This document shows positions 21,659 through 33,345 of a stretch of 64,000 nucleotides of DNA, one piece after another. The notes beneath the pieces were generated by a model, which was not told where the DNA came from, made no database searches, and saw only the letters and a list, made by a program, of their open reading frames with translations. Position 1 is the stretch's first letter. Each line of letters begins with the position of its first letter. The stretch covers positions 62,001 through 126,000 of the forward strand of contig JBBHKE010002945.1 in the NCBI GenBank assembly GCA_037447655.1, read 5' to 3'. The DNA comes from Zygnema cylindricum. Lineage: Eukaryota; Streptophyta; Zygnematophyceae; Zygnematales; Zygnemataceae. The position numbers and the translations under genes were made by a program.

Positions 21659-22440
21659 CTTTTTATTGGTTGCATGAAAACCTTTTTTGACAGTATGAGT
21701 TCGATGGCGTTGGTCAAGAATCCTATATTTCACATAAGGACAAAACATAATAGGATTCAGTGGCACTTCTTACACAATTTGGTCACTACGAAAGAGATTG
21801 AGTTTTTGTACATTTCGACGTTAGAGGAAGCCGCAGATATATTGACGAAAGCTGTAGCTCATGATGTGTTGTTGAGAGGGAGACCAAAATTAGGATTGAT
21901 ATAATGATTACAAGTTTGAGAGGGGGATTGTTGAGTCAAAGTTGTAATCGGCCGTCGCGGTTTGTTACGCGGTCGGCTTATTTGTCGTTACGTCAAGTTA
22001 GTGGTCTTCGTTGGTTTAGATTCATTAAGTTGCGTAGTACGGTTTTGTAGTTCCTTGGTCTCGCGGAGATTCAATTTGGCGACGACCAGGTTTTGTTTCG
22101 TTTGGTGTGTACCATTGGTGGGATCGTTTTGTCTTTATTTGTTTTTGACTTTACGTGTGTTTTGTACTTTTGTACCTTGTAGTTCCGATGTAAGTCGCTA
22201 TTTGTTTTGTAGGCGCTTCGTGCGCACTTTATTGTTTGGTTTGTTTTTATAGTTTGAGATTGTGACGTTACACTTGCAGTATAATATACTGCAGCTTAGA
22301 GGGAGGGGAAACTTAATCTTTTATTGGAAAAAATGTCTATGAAATACATTAGCTTTTGTGGACAGCTCTCTCTCGTGTGAATTTTTATGAATGCTTCCGT
22401 TGTAGTCTTGCACTCTGATTTTTTGTGTAAGATCCTTTCA
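21659..22440 (+). mobile_element. Copia D 3' fragment in the left inverted-duplication arm
   Basis: The plus strand reads the C-terminal RNase H segment of family D (FIGCMKTFFDSMSSMALVKN ... LLRGRPKLGLI, stop near 21902), its polypurine tract GAGAGGGGGAT, and a full 512-bp LTR at 21929-22440 starting TGTTGAGTCAAAG and ending CCTTTCA. It equals the reverse complement of 44745-45520. After the LTR comes TTATA, the complement of the TATAA target duplication of the D element at 44745, so this is a duplicated copy of that insertion and not an independent one. Confidence 0.9.
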
Positions 22441-23570
22441 TTATACTCACTAATAACTAGTTATACAAACTAATAACTAATTATACAAACTAATAACTGT
22501 ACTACCACTAATTATTCATTTGAATAATTTATTTGAATAACTGTACTACCACTAATTATAAAAACTAGAAATTGTACTAATACTAATTATATATACTAAT
22601 AAGCGTACCAGTACTAGTTATACATACAAATAACTGTGCTAATACTGATTACAAATTACTGTACTAATATTGATTCTACATACTAATATTGATTCTAAAT
22701 ACTAATAACTGTACTTATACCATTTATACTAATTATAGAGACCAAAAACCAAGTTTGAGCAATGTATAATTAGTATTAGTAAATGTATATGTTTGTTTAA
22801 TTGGTGATAACACAATTATTAGTCTGTATTCTAGTATGTTAATACCAATTATACATACTAATAACAATACTAATACTCATTATACATTACTAATAACTGT
22901 AGTAACTCAAATTATACAAATTGTAACAATACCAATAACACTGAATAAAAACTGTACCAATACTAATCATACACACATATAACTATTCTAATACTACTTT
23001 TACAATAATTTTCTTAATACTTATTTTATACTAAAAACTGAACTAATACTTGTTATACATTACTTATAATTGTAATAGTACTAATTCTACATTACTAATA
23101 ACTTTACTTACATTAATTATACAGACGCTAATTATGTATGTCAAAAACTGTACTAATACTAAACAAACATACAAAAACTGTACCACTTGTACTTTTATAG
23201 CCTAATAATTATACCGATACTAATTACGTACGAGCAAAAACGTGTGCTAATACTGACCAAACATATTCGTAACTATACTGATCATACATATTCATAATTG
23301 TACTAATATTAGTTATATATCAAAATTATCAAAATGTGTAACAATCGCGACAAATTGTACCAATATGAAATATGTATCAAACTAATTATGTACAACAATA
23401 TTGATCCAACGTATTGATAACTTTATTGATCAAATATATTGATATTTGATCATGTGTTTTGATAATAATGTGTATTGATAACTTTGCTATAGTGATCATA
23501 TGTATTGATAATTGTACTATTATTAATTATACATCAAAATGTGACGACAAAAGCAGTAAAAGTGTCCCTC
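22441..23570. repeat. Minisatellite block S (ACTAAT orientation)
   Basis: Tandem, diverged ~30-bp units of the type CTAATAACTGTACTAATACTAATTATACA. The block is the near-identical inverted copy of 43610-44744. A segment of about 100 bp at 22745-22850 reads in the opposite orientation and instead matches 50445-50540. No ORF of note. Confidence 0.85.
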
Positions 23571-23664
23571 ATCTTGTAGAAATTCTTTCTCACGTAACTA
23601 TTGTACAAGTATCTCTGTCTCTCTCTCCCACCCTCCATCTATCCATCCATCCCTCCCTCCGTCC
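23571..23664. repeat. Unique spacer plus short CT-rich tract
   Basis: AGTGTCCCTCATCTTGTAG... followed by CTCTGTCTCTCTCTCCCACCCTCC and CATCCATCC-type repeats. It mirrors 43546-43660, where the polypurine tract is greatly expanded. Inverted-duplication homology ends here. Confidence 0.75.
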
Positions 23665-23925
23665 TACAACTTTGAGACATCCATAGGTCCTCAGACTAGG
23701 CAGCTCACACGAAGCCTCTAGGATAACCTTGACCCCTTTGTGTTTCGGCAATCCAATGTAGTTGTGCCACGTATCATCAATGTGGCGATGACCACAGACC
23801 GCCGAGATTCTCTTTTGCGATCTCGACATTTTTCTCGGCCGGTTTCATAACTAACTCTATGTATCCCGTATATAGTTTCTGTTAAATGAATTAGCCCATA
23901 TGTTAACGTTTAAATAATTATTGGG
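23665..23925 (-). repeat. Degraded family B-like LTR fragment
   Basis: On the minus strand it contains GGGATACATAG, GAGATCGC, ATCGCCACATTGATGATACG and CACAAAGGGGTCAAGGTTA in the order found in the family B LTR, with internal deletions. It joins the CT tract on one side and the non-LTR element on the other. Confidence 0.65.
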
Positions 23926-25798
23926 GCCGACTTTATTAAAAAGCGCGATGGTAAACCATCTGAGTCAATAGGAACAAAAAGAAGTAGCATTGCTAAAACT
24001 GAAAAACCACAAAACAAGGGAATAAACAAAAGGGAAAATCAACGCAAAAACTACGAAAATACGAAAGGATGGCAGGGAGGTCAAAAACACCCAAAAACGC
24101 AAAATCTATCAAACAAACCAGCAAAGGAAAAACCTAACACGTAGCAAAAAACACCCAACAGAACTAAGAATTTACGGAAAGCAACCACGTAAGTCCCCGA
24201 ATCCCGGAGGAGCACGAGGAGGAAGTTCCGGAACACGCCGTCGATCCATAACGGCAATAGACGATCGAAGTAATATAGAAGCCAACACTCGTTGTAGGGC
24301 CACGGTAAAACGTTGACGATAAAAAGAAGTAAGGACCGAAACAGGAGGGCTCCCAGGTCCTCGCCTCTCGAACGAGCGCCGCCCACAAGTACGGAAAAAC
24401 TCGTCCAAAGCCACACCCAAACAACCAAATATCTCGACCGCCATCGGAATGAAGCCATCCATAGCGTCGCGATGGGCATAATCACGCTCTTTCCGTTTAG
24501 CTGCGTCACGAGCAGCCACTCCCATATGTCGAGCCGCTTGGTTGGCGATTGTAGTTGAGGTAGGGTTCGTCAAAACAATGTCACCAAATGTACGACGCAC
24601 ACCATCAAGTAATACAAGATCGATCCGACGAGAAGGAATAATGTGAGAAACCTCGCGACGAACAGAAAATCCCCCCTCAGAAGCGATAGTAGCGATGGTG
24701 TCTCGGATCGTGTCGTGCGCATGAATCAACTCGCCCCCGTGGGAGCAACGAAGCAAATGGACCCCGTCAGGCTCGAGAACGTGGCCGCAGGAGCAAACAA
24801 GTGAGCCAAGCAAAGGTGGGTGAGGGAGGCCAAGCCGGAACCTAAGGGCCGTGGTGAATTGAGCAGGGGTGAAACGAAGAGTGGATAAGATAGGGACGGC
24901 TAATAGCCAAGCTCCAGAGCCAGGTCCGCCACAAGATAGAAAACGTGCACGCGAAGAATTGGAAGGAAGCGCCTGAAGAAGCTCAGATTTAATAGCGGCG
25001 ACAACCCGATCAGAAATGGATTCCTGAACACGCGCAACTGATGTCGTAACAAAAGTGGAAAAAATCGGCATGTCCTCAATGGCAGCCGGAGTAAGAGAAC
25101 GTGATGCATCCAAAAGGGACCGCTAGAAAGCGAGCTCACCATCCGAAACACGCGGAACCACGGTCGCAAGAATAGGAGTGTCCCCGGCCAAAAAACGAGA
25201 GACGATAGTGGAAGCAACAAGACACCAACTCCCCAAATAAGCGGCTGGAGCAACACGCGCCGTCGAGAGTAAACCCAAACCGCCAGCCGAGACAGGAAGA
25301 GAGGCTTGGATGCGTGCCGCAGGCCCAGACTCGCGATCAAAGGCTCCACCACCCAACAAAGTGTGGAGGACATCCATAAGCAGATCATCGAATGCAGAAA
25401 GTGAGGACACAAAGGATGGGGTGGGAGGGGAAGTCCGAGTGAGGTAGGAGGGCCGGTGAGGAAAACACCGTGCGAGAAGAGCAAAGGCCACCTGGGGATC
25501 AGAAAGGTGAGGAAGGTCGTCCACGTGGGATAAATCTGTCTGAAGAGCGAAATCAAGGAATGTCGTGACGTATGGATCGGAGCCAAGTGGGCAACCCAAC
25601 ACACGAATGCCTTCAGAAGGAGGAGGAGTCTGAAAACCAAGAGGGGGAGTGAAAGGAGGAGGAATAGGACGTGGGGACCAAACAACACACTTAGAGGGTT
25701 GGACCGAAAGATTGAGTTCGGCCAAGCGAGCCTTGAAAAATTCATAGGCCGGTATCACTTGATCCGAAGGACCAATAATGTGTGTGTCATCTGCAACT
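23926..25798 (-). mobile_element. Non-LTR retrotransposon, 5'-truncated, with REL-endonuclease
   Basis: The minus strand holds the C-terminal half of a LINE-type ORF followed by a 3' UTR with AATAAA near 23937-23942. It starts at the RT catalytic motif (VADDTHIIGPS) where it abuts a truncated family B LTR. It is more GC-rich than its surroundings. 5' truncation is normal for LINE insertion, but here the break is shared with the neighbouring element, so it may be secondary. Confidence 0.8.
24172..25798 (-). pseudogene. LINE ORF: RT end and restriction-like endonuclease
   Basis: One open frame from 25798 to the stop at 24172, broken only by a TAG near 25123. It begins in RT motif C (VADD; YADD in many elements), then a thumb-like region. 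The C-terminal part has a CCHC-type motif CSCGHVLEPDGVHLLRC (C-x-C-x9-H-x4-C) near 24790-24740, followed by RRIDLVLLDG ... FGDIVLTNP near 24620-24570 and AAKRKERDY near 24500. That arrangement matches the restriction-like endonuclease of R2/NeSL-type elements, with acidic residues in a PD-(D/E)XK layout. Its product would nick target DNA for target-primed reverse transcription. Clade assignment is not possible by eye. Confidence 0.7.
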
Positions 25799-26108
25799 GA
25801 CTATATCGTTAATCACTAATCCTAGGCTAAATGGATGAGGCTACCGGCTACCAGCGGCATTATCTATCCGTAGTTACCAGGATCAAATCCTGTAGACAAC
25901 AACTTTCCTTTTAGTAAATCAACTACTTTACACCACGTAAATCTTTGGATAGCATAGGCAACCATGGCACTAGCTCTCTCGCCAACTTCTCAGTAACGAC
26001 AACAAGTGTGGGAGTTGGAGATAGAAGTTAGAGACAGACTCTCTCGGCTACTTTTTCTGCACTTTATTTTAGACCTAGAAAATACTAAAAGAACCATCAA
26101 TTTCTACA
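25799..26108 (-). repeat. Partial 3' LTR of the truncated family B copy
   Basis: Starts TGTAGAAATTGATGG at 26108 after the polypurine tract AAAATGAGGGGAG and follows the family B LTR through the CCATGG palindrome region and the tRNA-like module (about 25855-25900), then stops. It is clearly diverged from the LTRs at 4907 and 10307, so this is an older or different subfamily copy. Confidence 0.85.
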
Positions 26109-26124
26109 CTCCCCTCATTTTCTA

Positions 26125-29100
26125 GTCACTCTTTAATTTCATACCACACTTCTTCCTGCAGAAAACTAGCTTAGGGGAAGGCACAGGTTTGGTCATCATA
26201 TCTACTACCATCTCGCTAGCAGATCCGTACTCTAAACTGATAATTTTGTTTTCTACTTTCTCTCTAACAAAGCTGAGTCTAATGTCCATGTGTTTGCCTT
26301 TAATATGATGTTAAAGATTGGCAGAAATAACAATTGCTACCTGATTATCACAACAAATTTTCAGCACACCACTCTTAAGGTAACCAAGCTCACCAAGCAA
26401 AGATTTGACCCACATCAATTCTTTTACAGCAGAGCAGTAGGCCATATACTCAACCTCCATGGTGGACTGAGCAATAACCTTTTGATGTTTGCTACTCTAA
26501 CAGCAAGCCCCATCACCCACATATAATACATATCCAGAAGTACATCTCCTCATCGGAGCATCACCATAACTAGCATCACTCCAAGTAGTGATGTCAGTAT
26601 TCTCCCCACCCAAATGCAACCATAGATCCCTAGTTCCTATCAAATATCTAAGGACTCTGTTAGCTGCCTCCCAATCCTTCTTAGTGGGAGCATTTAGACT
26701 TCTACTCAGCACTCCTACAGTTGCAGCTAAATCCGGTCGGGTACAATTCATAAAATAGATTAGGCTTCCCACTACTTGCCTGTAAGGAATACTCTGCATG
26801 AACTTCTGTCCTTCATGACTTAATTCCTCGTCCAAGACTATGACTCTTTTTTCCTCACTCCCCTCACTTCCTTTCTTTAACTCTATTGGAGTTGTACAAC
26901 TATTAGCTTTATCCATCTGAAATTTTTCCAGCATGTTCCCTATTGCTTCTTTTTGTGTCAATCATATAATCTTTCTTCCTCGATCTCTTTCTTCTTGAAT
27001 TCCCAAAATATATTTTGCTTTCCCCATATCCTTCATTTCAAATCTCCTTTTAAAATTGGTTTTCACTTTATTAATTTTTTCCATTGATTTACTTAAAAAA
27101 AGCAAATCATCAACATAAATTGCAATAAATATAACACCTTCCTCATCTTCAAAAACATAGATTGAGTGATCTAAGCTGATCCAGATATATCGTAGACTGC
27201 TAAGAAACTCATCAAGCTTCTTATTCCACTCTCGAGGTGCGTGTTTCAAACCATAAATAGATTTAATCAGCCGGCATACCTTACTCTCCTCTCCTTCCTC
27301 CACAAATCCTTCGGGTTGTCGCATGAAGATCTCCTCTTCCAATTCTCCATGCAAAAAGGTTGTCTTGATGTCCATCTGGTGCACCACCATGTCTTCGGCT
27401 GATGCCAAAGAAGTATGTGGACAGAGGGAAATCTGACGGCCGAGGCAAAGGTTTCTTCGTAGTCGATTCCTTCTTTCTGTGTAAATCCTTTTGCCACTAA
27501 TCAAGATTTGTAACGCTCAATGGTGTTATCCGGGTTCAGTGTTAATTTGAAAACCCACTAACAACTGATTGGTTTTCGGTTAGGTGGACAGTCCACCAGC
27601 TCCCAAGAATCGGCTGCCATAATTGAGGCTATCTCCTCATTGATGGCTGTCTTCCACCGGTTCCTTTCTGGACAAGTCATCGCCTCTCCATAAGTTTGAG
27701 GTTCATCTTGATGAGATAGTTTTGTTACCTTGTTATTAACCTGTTTTTCTTGCAATATTTTGCTACTTCTCCTCCCCTCCTCAAATCTGTGGCCGGAATA
27801 GATGGTTCTCGTGGGTTATTTCGAACAATCTCGGCTTCTCTTTTATCTATTGATTCCAAATCAACTTCCACCACGTCTTCCGCTTCGGGTAGAATTGTCA
27901 CTGGAGTTTCCGCAGCCGAGTCCTTCTCGGTCTGATTTTTACCTGCAAGAATGTCATCTTCTCTAAAACCTGGATCGTTAGGAAGCTCAAACTCATCGGA
28001 ATTTTCTGACTCAAATCTGATTTTTACTAACTTTGTATACTAGAAGGGATCCACAAATTTTCCTTCATCCATAACTACTAGATGCTTTACTAAGATTATA
28101 TCTTCTCTTTTTAGATCATAAACTCTATATCCTTTAACATCCTCATCATATCCTAATAAGTATCTCGGTTTTCCTTTAGGATCTAGCTTCCAATTAGACC
28201 GATCTGTATTTGGATTGAATACTTGACTTCTGAAAACCTTTAAGTGAGATATGTCTGGTTTCTTGCCGTTCTATCTCTCATAAGTCGTTTGATCTTTTAT
28301 AGCTGAAGTAATAACTCTATTTTTGAGGTAATTAGCACAGTTCATTGCTTCTACCCAAAACCTTTTTCCTATCTTCTTATCCGACAACATACTTTTGGCA
28401 CTAGCACTTAGTGTCCTATTTAATCTTTCAGCTACCCCATTTTGGTCCAGGTTTTCTGGAACTGTCTTTTGGTGTTGGACTCCATCTTCTCTCAGAAAAT
28501 CTTCAAACTGGTTAGAAGTATACTCTCCACCATTGTCACTCTTTACTCTCTTGATTGGAGTTTCATGGAGTTTTTCGTTCCATGCTTTATATTGTCTAAA
28601 ACAATCCTGAGATTCTGACTTTTTTTTCAAAAAATACACCCTGGAATACCGAGACCAATCATCAATGATAGTTATCATAAATCTCTTCCCCCCGGTGAGG
28701 GCACTTTGGCTGGTCCCCAAATATCTGTGTGTACTAAATCTAGATTTGTTTCTCCCTTATAAGTGGTTGTTTTTTTGGGAAGGGTAATCTGTGTGCTCTA
28801 CCTTGAGTACATCCACTAGAATCACTTAGATTCACACTCTGACCGAACTGAATCCCTTCCACCACTCCCATCATTTTCATCTCTTTTAACTTATCTAGAT
28901 TCACATGCCCGAGCCTTTTATGCCACATCATTATATCATGACCACCAGCATAATAAAGTTTCTTCTTTTCATTGCATATAATCAGCCTTAACATCCCTTG
29001 GCTACCTTTTTCAGCAGTAAAATAAACTTCCTCCTCAAAACTAGCAGTAAAGACTCCTTTCCTAGTGCTAATATCAAAACCCTTATCATCTAATACAGAC

Positions 29101-29655
29101 GTAGAGATGAGGTTTTTGTTGAGCTTTGGAATAAACAATACATCGGAGAATGTAACATTGGATGTCTTTCTTTCTACTAACACTCTTAGATCTACTGATC
29201 CTACAAAAGTAGTAGTGACTATCCTCCCATCCCCGTACTCTATCTCTACGGTGGGAATCTTTCTTATCTTAGTGATCAGGTATTTATCTTTACACATGTG
29301 CATGGATGCACCTGAGTCTACAATCCAGCCTGCTTCACCTTTCAATCCACCGAAAGCACATTTATGCTTTCATGGAATTACGACCTCGTTTTTCGCTTCC
29401 AACTCCTTATCCAATAGGAGTTCATCGTCCTCGTCCTCGGATTCCGCCTCATGTACCTGTGTCACAAGGGCATTTTTCTTTCCTCTTGGGGGTCCACCGA
29501 TCTGCCCCTCTTTTGACTGTAGCTCGGTTAACTTAGTGCATTCAGCCATATAGTGCCCGAGTATTTTACAAAAATGGCACAAACCCTTGGGAGTCCTAAG
29601 TCCGAACTCCTCGGTCTGATTTTTCTGCCCCTCCCCTCGATAATTTCCAGCCTGT
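26125..29655 (-). pseudogene. Family B-type gag-pol, 5'-truncated
   Basis: Minus strand: zinc knuckle CHFCKILGHYMAEC near 29580-29540, protease WIVDSGASMHMC near 29320, WHKRLGHVNLDKL near 28925, integrase with SDNGGEYTSNQF near 28540 and DQNGVAERLNRTL near 28440, RT with YVDDLLFLS near 27110, and RNase H with WSDASYGDAPMRRCTS near 26560. It ends at a TAG near 26126. Damage includes stops near 29370, 28270, 28040, 27560, 26961 and 26497 and frame changes near 28745 and 27400. The domain order is complete from protease onward. Confidence 0.9.
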
Positions 29656-29658
29656 TTC

Positions 29659-32110
29659 CTGGGATCAGTATTAGTTTAGTTATAAGTACGTATAATCAGT
29701 ATTAGTGAAGTCATGAGTGTGTATAATTACTGTTGGTGCGGTTATTATTTTGTAACATTAGTACAAGTAGAGTTAGTTTGTATAATTAGTATTATTATAG
29801 TTTTTAGTATCTATTATTATTATTTTACTGTTAGTAGTTTGTATAATTAGTATTCGTTCACCTAGTTGTTTGAATAATTAGGTTTAGTGTGTCATTACTA
29901 CTATGCACTTAGTAGTTTATATAGTAGTTTGTATAATTAGTATTGACACAGTTATTAGTTTTTATAGCTATGTTAGTACAGTTCTAAATACCGTTTAATT
30001 AGCATTAACAAAGTTATTAGTGTGTATAAATAGTGTTAGTACGGTTATAAGTCCTTATAATTAATGTAAGTGCAATTAATAACACTCTATAATTAGTATT
30101 AGGACAGTTTTTAGTAATGTCTAATTATTATTAGGATAATGACTATATAATCAGAATTTTTACATTATCAGAATTTTTACAGATATTTGTCTGTATAATT
30201 AATAATTACTCAATTTTTTGTCTGTATAATTAGTATTTGTACAGTTGTTAGGTTGTATAATTAATATTAGTACAATTTTTAGTATGTATAATTAGTGTAA
30301 GTACAGTTTTTAGTTTGTATAATTAGAATTACTATAGTAATGAGTTAGTGTAATCAGTATTTGTTTAGGTATTAGTTTGTATAATTAGTATTAGCACAGT
30401 TACTTGTATGTATAACTAGCACTAGTATGCTTATTTGTATAAATAATAAGTATAAGTACAGTTGCTAGTCTTTCCTATTAGTGCTAATACAGTTATTGCT
30501 TAGTGTAATTAGTGTTAGTTCAGTTATTAAAAATGTAGAATTAGTGTTGGTACAATGGTTAGTATTTTATAATTTGCAGTTTTCACTAATGTATGATTAG
30601 TTTTAGTCCTACAATTCGTGTGTATCATTAGTATTAATACAGTTATTAGTCTGTATAAATTAGTCTGTGAAATTCAGTACTGTTTTTTGTATGTCTGTAT
30701 AATTTGTATCAATACTGATTTTTGTCTGTACAATGAATATCAATACAATTCTTTGTTAGCACATTATTACTTCATGCAATTAGTACTTTTTAGATTTTTT
30801 ATGATAAGTATTTTTACAGTTATTAGCCTGTATAGTTAGTGGTAGTACAGTGGTAGAACCGTTATTATTTAATTAGTTTAAATACTCATAGAAAGGATAT
30901 ATTGACTGTCCTAATACTAATTAATCATTACTAATAATTGTACTAACACTAACTATACAGACTAATAACTCTATAAATCCTAATTACATCGACTAATAAG
31001 TGTACCAAAACTGATTATACAAACTCATAACTGGACTCATATTAAATATACAGACTAATAGTTTTGCTATACTTATTATACCTACTTATAATTGTAATAA
31101 TACTTATCATACTTGCTAATAACTGTACTATTGCTAATTATGCATTACTAATAACTGTCCTAATACTAATTCTACAAATTCTACATTACTAATAACTATG
31201 CTAATCCTAATAATAATCCTAAGAATGCAGACTACAAAGGATAGTGATACTAAATATATAGATTAAACACTTTACTAATACGAGATATGCAGGTTAAGCA
31301 GTTTATTAATACTAAATATACAAACTAACAATTCTTCTTATCAATAATCATATAGACTAATGACTATACTTATACGAGATATTCATACTAATTATTTGTG
31401 TATTATGTGTATTTGTCTAGCTATTGGTAGCTATTGGTACGTATAATCAGTTTTTGTACTGTCATTATCAGTAATCAGTAAAGCTAGTAGTATGTATAAT
31501 ATGTATTAGTAAAGTTATTAGTATGTGAGTACAATTATAAGTTTGTATCATTAATGTTGGTACAATTATTATTCTCTAAAATTAGTATTAGTATAGTTTT
31601 GAATTTGTATAATAAGTATTAGTGCAATTTTAGCATTTATAATTAGTGTTTTATGGTTAGTAGCTTGTATAATCAGATTGGTTCAGTTATTAGTCTGTAT
31701 AATTATTATTAAACAATTAGAACTCTCTATAATGAGTATTGTACAGCTATTAGTTTAAATAATGGGTGTTAGTGCATTTGTGTATTGTATAATTAGTATA
31801 AGGACAATTATTGTATAATCACTATTTGTAGAGTTATTAGTTTATATGATTAGTATTAACTCAGTTTTTGGTATATATAATTAGTAATACTATCAATACA
31901 GTTTTTGGTATGTATAAGTAGTGTTAGTACAGTTTTTAGTATGTATAATTAGTATTACTACAATAATTAATCTTTGTAATCAGTATTAGTACAGTTATTA
32001 GTCTGTATAACTCATACTGACATAGTTATTAGTTTGTACAATTATTATCAGTACAGTTCTTTGTCTATATAATTAGTATAAGCACATTATTAGTTTGTGC
32101 AATACTAACC
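29659..32110. repeat. Minisatellite higher-order block R1
   Basis: Diverged ~30-bp units (consensus about TGTATAATTAGTATTAGTAC plus AGTTATTAGT). Units read TTAGT-wise to about 30890, flip to the ACTAAT orientation to about 31400, and flip back to about 32110. The flip points (ACTCATAGAAAGGATATATT and GAGATATTCATACTAATT) recur at the same relative places in R2 (inverted) and R3 (direct). No coding potential. Confidence 0.85.
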
Positions 32111-32372
32111 ATTACTAAAGAGTTGCAATACTAAAGGGTTTTTTAGCACACCTAATTTGGTGAGTTCTCTTATCTCAATTCTAAAACAAACAACCCATAA
32201 CATAACTCTGTAAACATTTTGCTAACAAAGCCACACTGAAACAGTATGAAACTCTTTCCTTATTTTGTGTGTCATTTTTCTTTTCTCTTTTTACTACATC
32301 TAATTGGTGAAACAAAAACCGCATCTCTTCCCTCCCTCTCCACAAAATCATTCCATAGAGCAGAGGCCTCCG
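32111..32372. other. Unassigned spacer left of copia F
   Basis: AT-rich unique sequence with no clear ORF, repeat or motif. It ends in CTCCG, the left target duplication of copia F. Confidence 0.4.
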
Positions 32373-33345
32373 TGTTGTTTTGAAAGCTTTAGTCCTCACT
32401 GAGCCTCCTATGTGAGGGGGGTGTCTAGTGATTATTAGTTTCTTTTGTTGAAGTTTGGTTCAATATGTACCAAAATTAGTGTGACAGTGAATAGTGAGAG
32501 AGTACATTGTGTATCACATTAACGGGACACACGTCAGCAAACTGAAATGAGACACTCCGCCAGACTCGGTTCTACGACTCAGATTCAGTAGAAGACCGAG
32601 GCGTCAAACAAAGTTTCATCTTGGATGAAACTTCTCAAATATGGACGGCGGGGATTTGCTGCCGACGGACGCTGGTCAGCCGGGACCACGTCTATGATTA
32701 TCCGACGTGTTTCTGTACACTATAGTGTGATATAACATATCCATGTTTTATACATAGACGTGTTTTGTTTGATTAAGGACTTAGTTTAGGTTCATTCTGT
32801 ATGACATACCTTGCAAAATTCAAGTATCCTTAGTATGACATACCTTGAATATTCAGGTATCCTCTTTAGCTCTGGTAGATATTATTGATGCAAGGCTGAT
32901 ATGCCTTCTTACCTTGATTAGGATAGTGAGTGGCTGTTAGTCTTCAAAAAGATAGATATTTTTGGTATAAGAGGAGGACTTAACCATTTCAGAAGTTAAG
33001 AACTTGTTGTATCAAATTATGCTTTAGCATTTTGATATCTTTCACTAAGAGTTTCTCTCAGATCCGTTTGCAGATTTCTATGTAAATTTGTAGTTGTGTT
33101 TCTCCTTGTATTATCTGCATTGTGTCAGATTTGTAGGCCATTTGGTTGCCAAATTGTCTTTAGCTGTGTTCCAAAGTTGTATGTTTTTCTGATCATCTGT
33201 GAGATCTTATTACTTCTTTTAATTCTGTGATGACTATTGTATGTTTTTCTGATCATCTGTGAGAGCTTCTTACTTCTTTTAATTCTGTGATGACTACTCC
33301 TGCCTCATCTTCATCTTCAATGGGTGTAGTATCTAGAGAGCAACA
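32373..33345 (+). repeat. 5' LTR of family F
   Basis: 973 bp. It contains a 60-bp tandem duplication (33181-33240 and 33241-33300) that is single in the 3' LTR and includes the Gag start codon context. The LTR end encodes MTTPASSSSSMGVVSREQQ, the Gag N-terminus (ATG at 33290). Confidence 0.9.

Larger units (their letters stand above)
25799..29658 (-). mobile_element. Copia family B copy, truncated at both ends
   Basis: On the minus strand it runs from the Gag zinc-knuckle region to the first ~310 bp of the 3' LTR. The 5' LTR and most of gag are replaced by minisatellite at 29659. The 3' LTR is cut at 25799 by the LINE. No TSD is recoverable. Confidence 0.9.

Noticed and set aside
22441-23570. 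Regularly spaced repeats resembling a CRISPR array
   Set aside because: Units are contiguous and diverged with no unique spacers of constant length, and the surroundings are eukaryotic retroelements.
24313-24558. Plus-strand ORF over the LINE
   Set aside because: It lies opposite the endonuclease-coding strand. High GC content leaves shadow frames open there.
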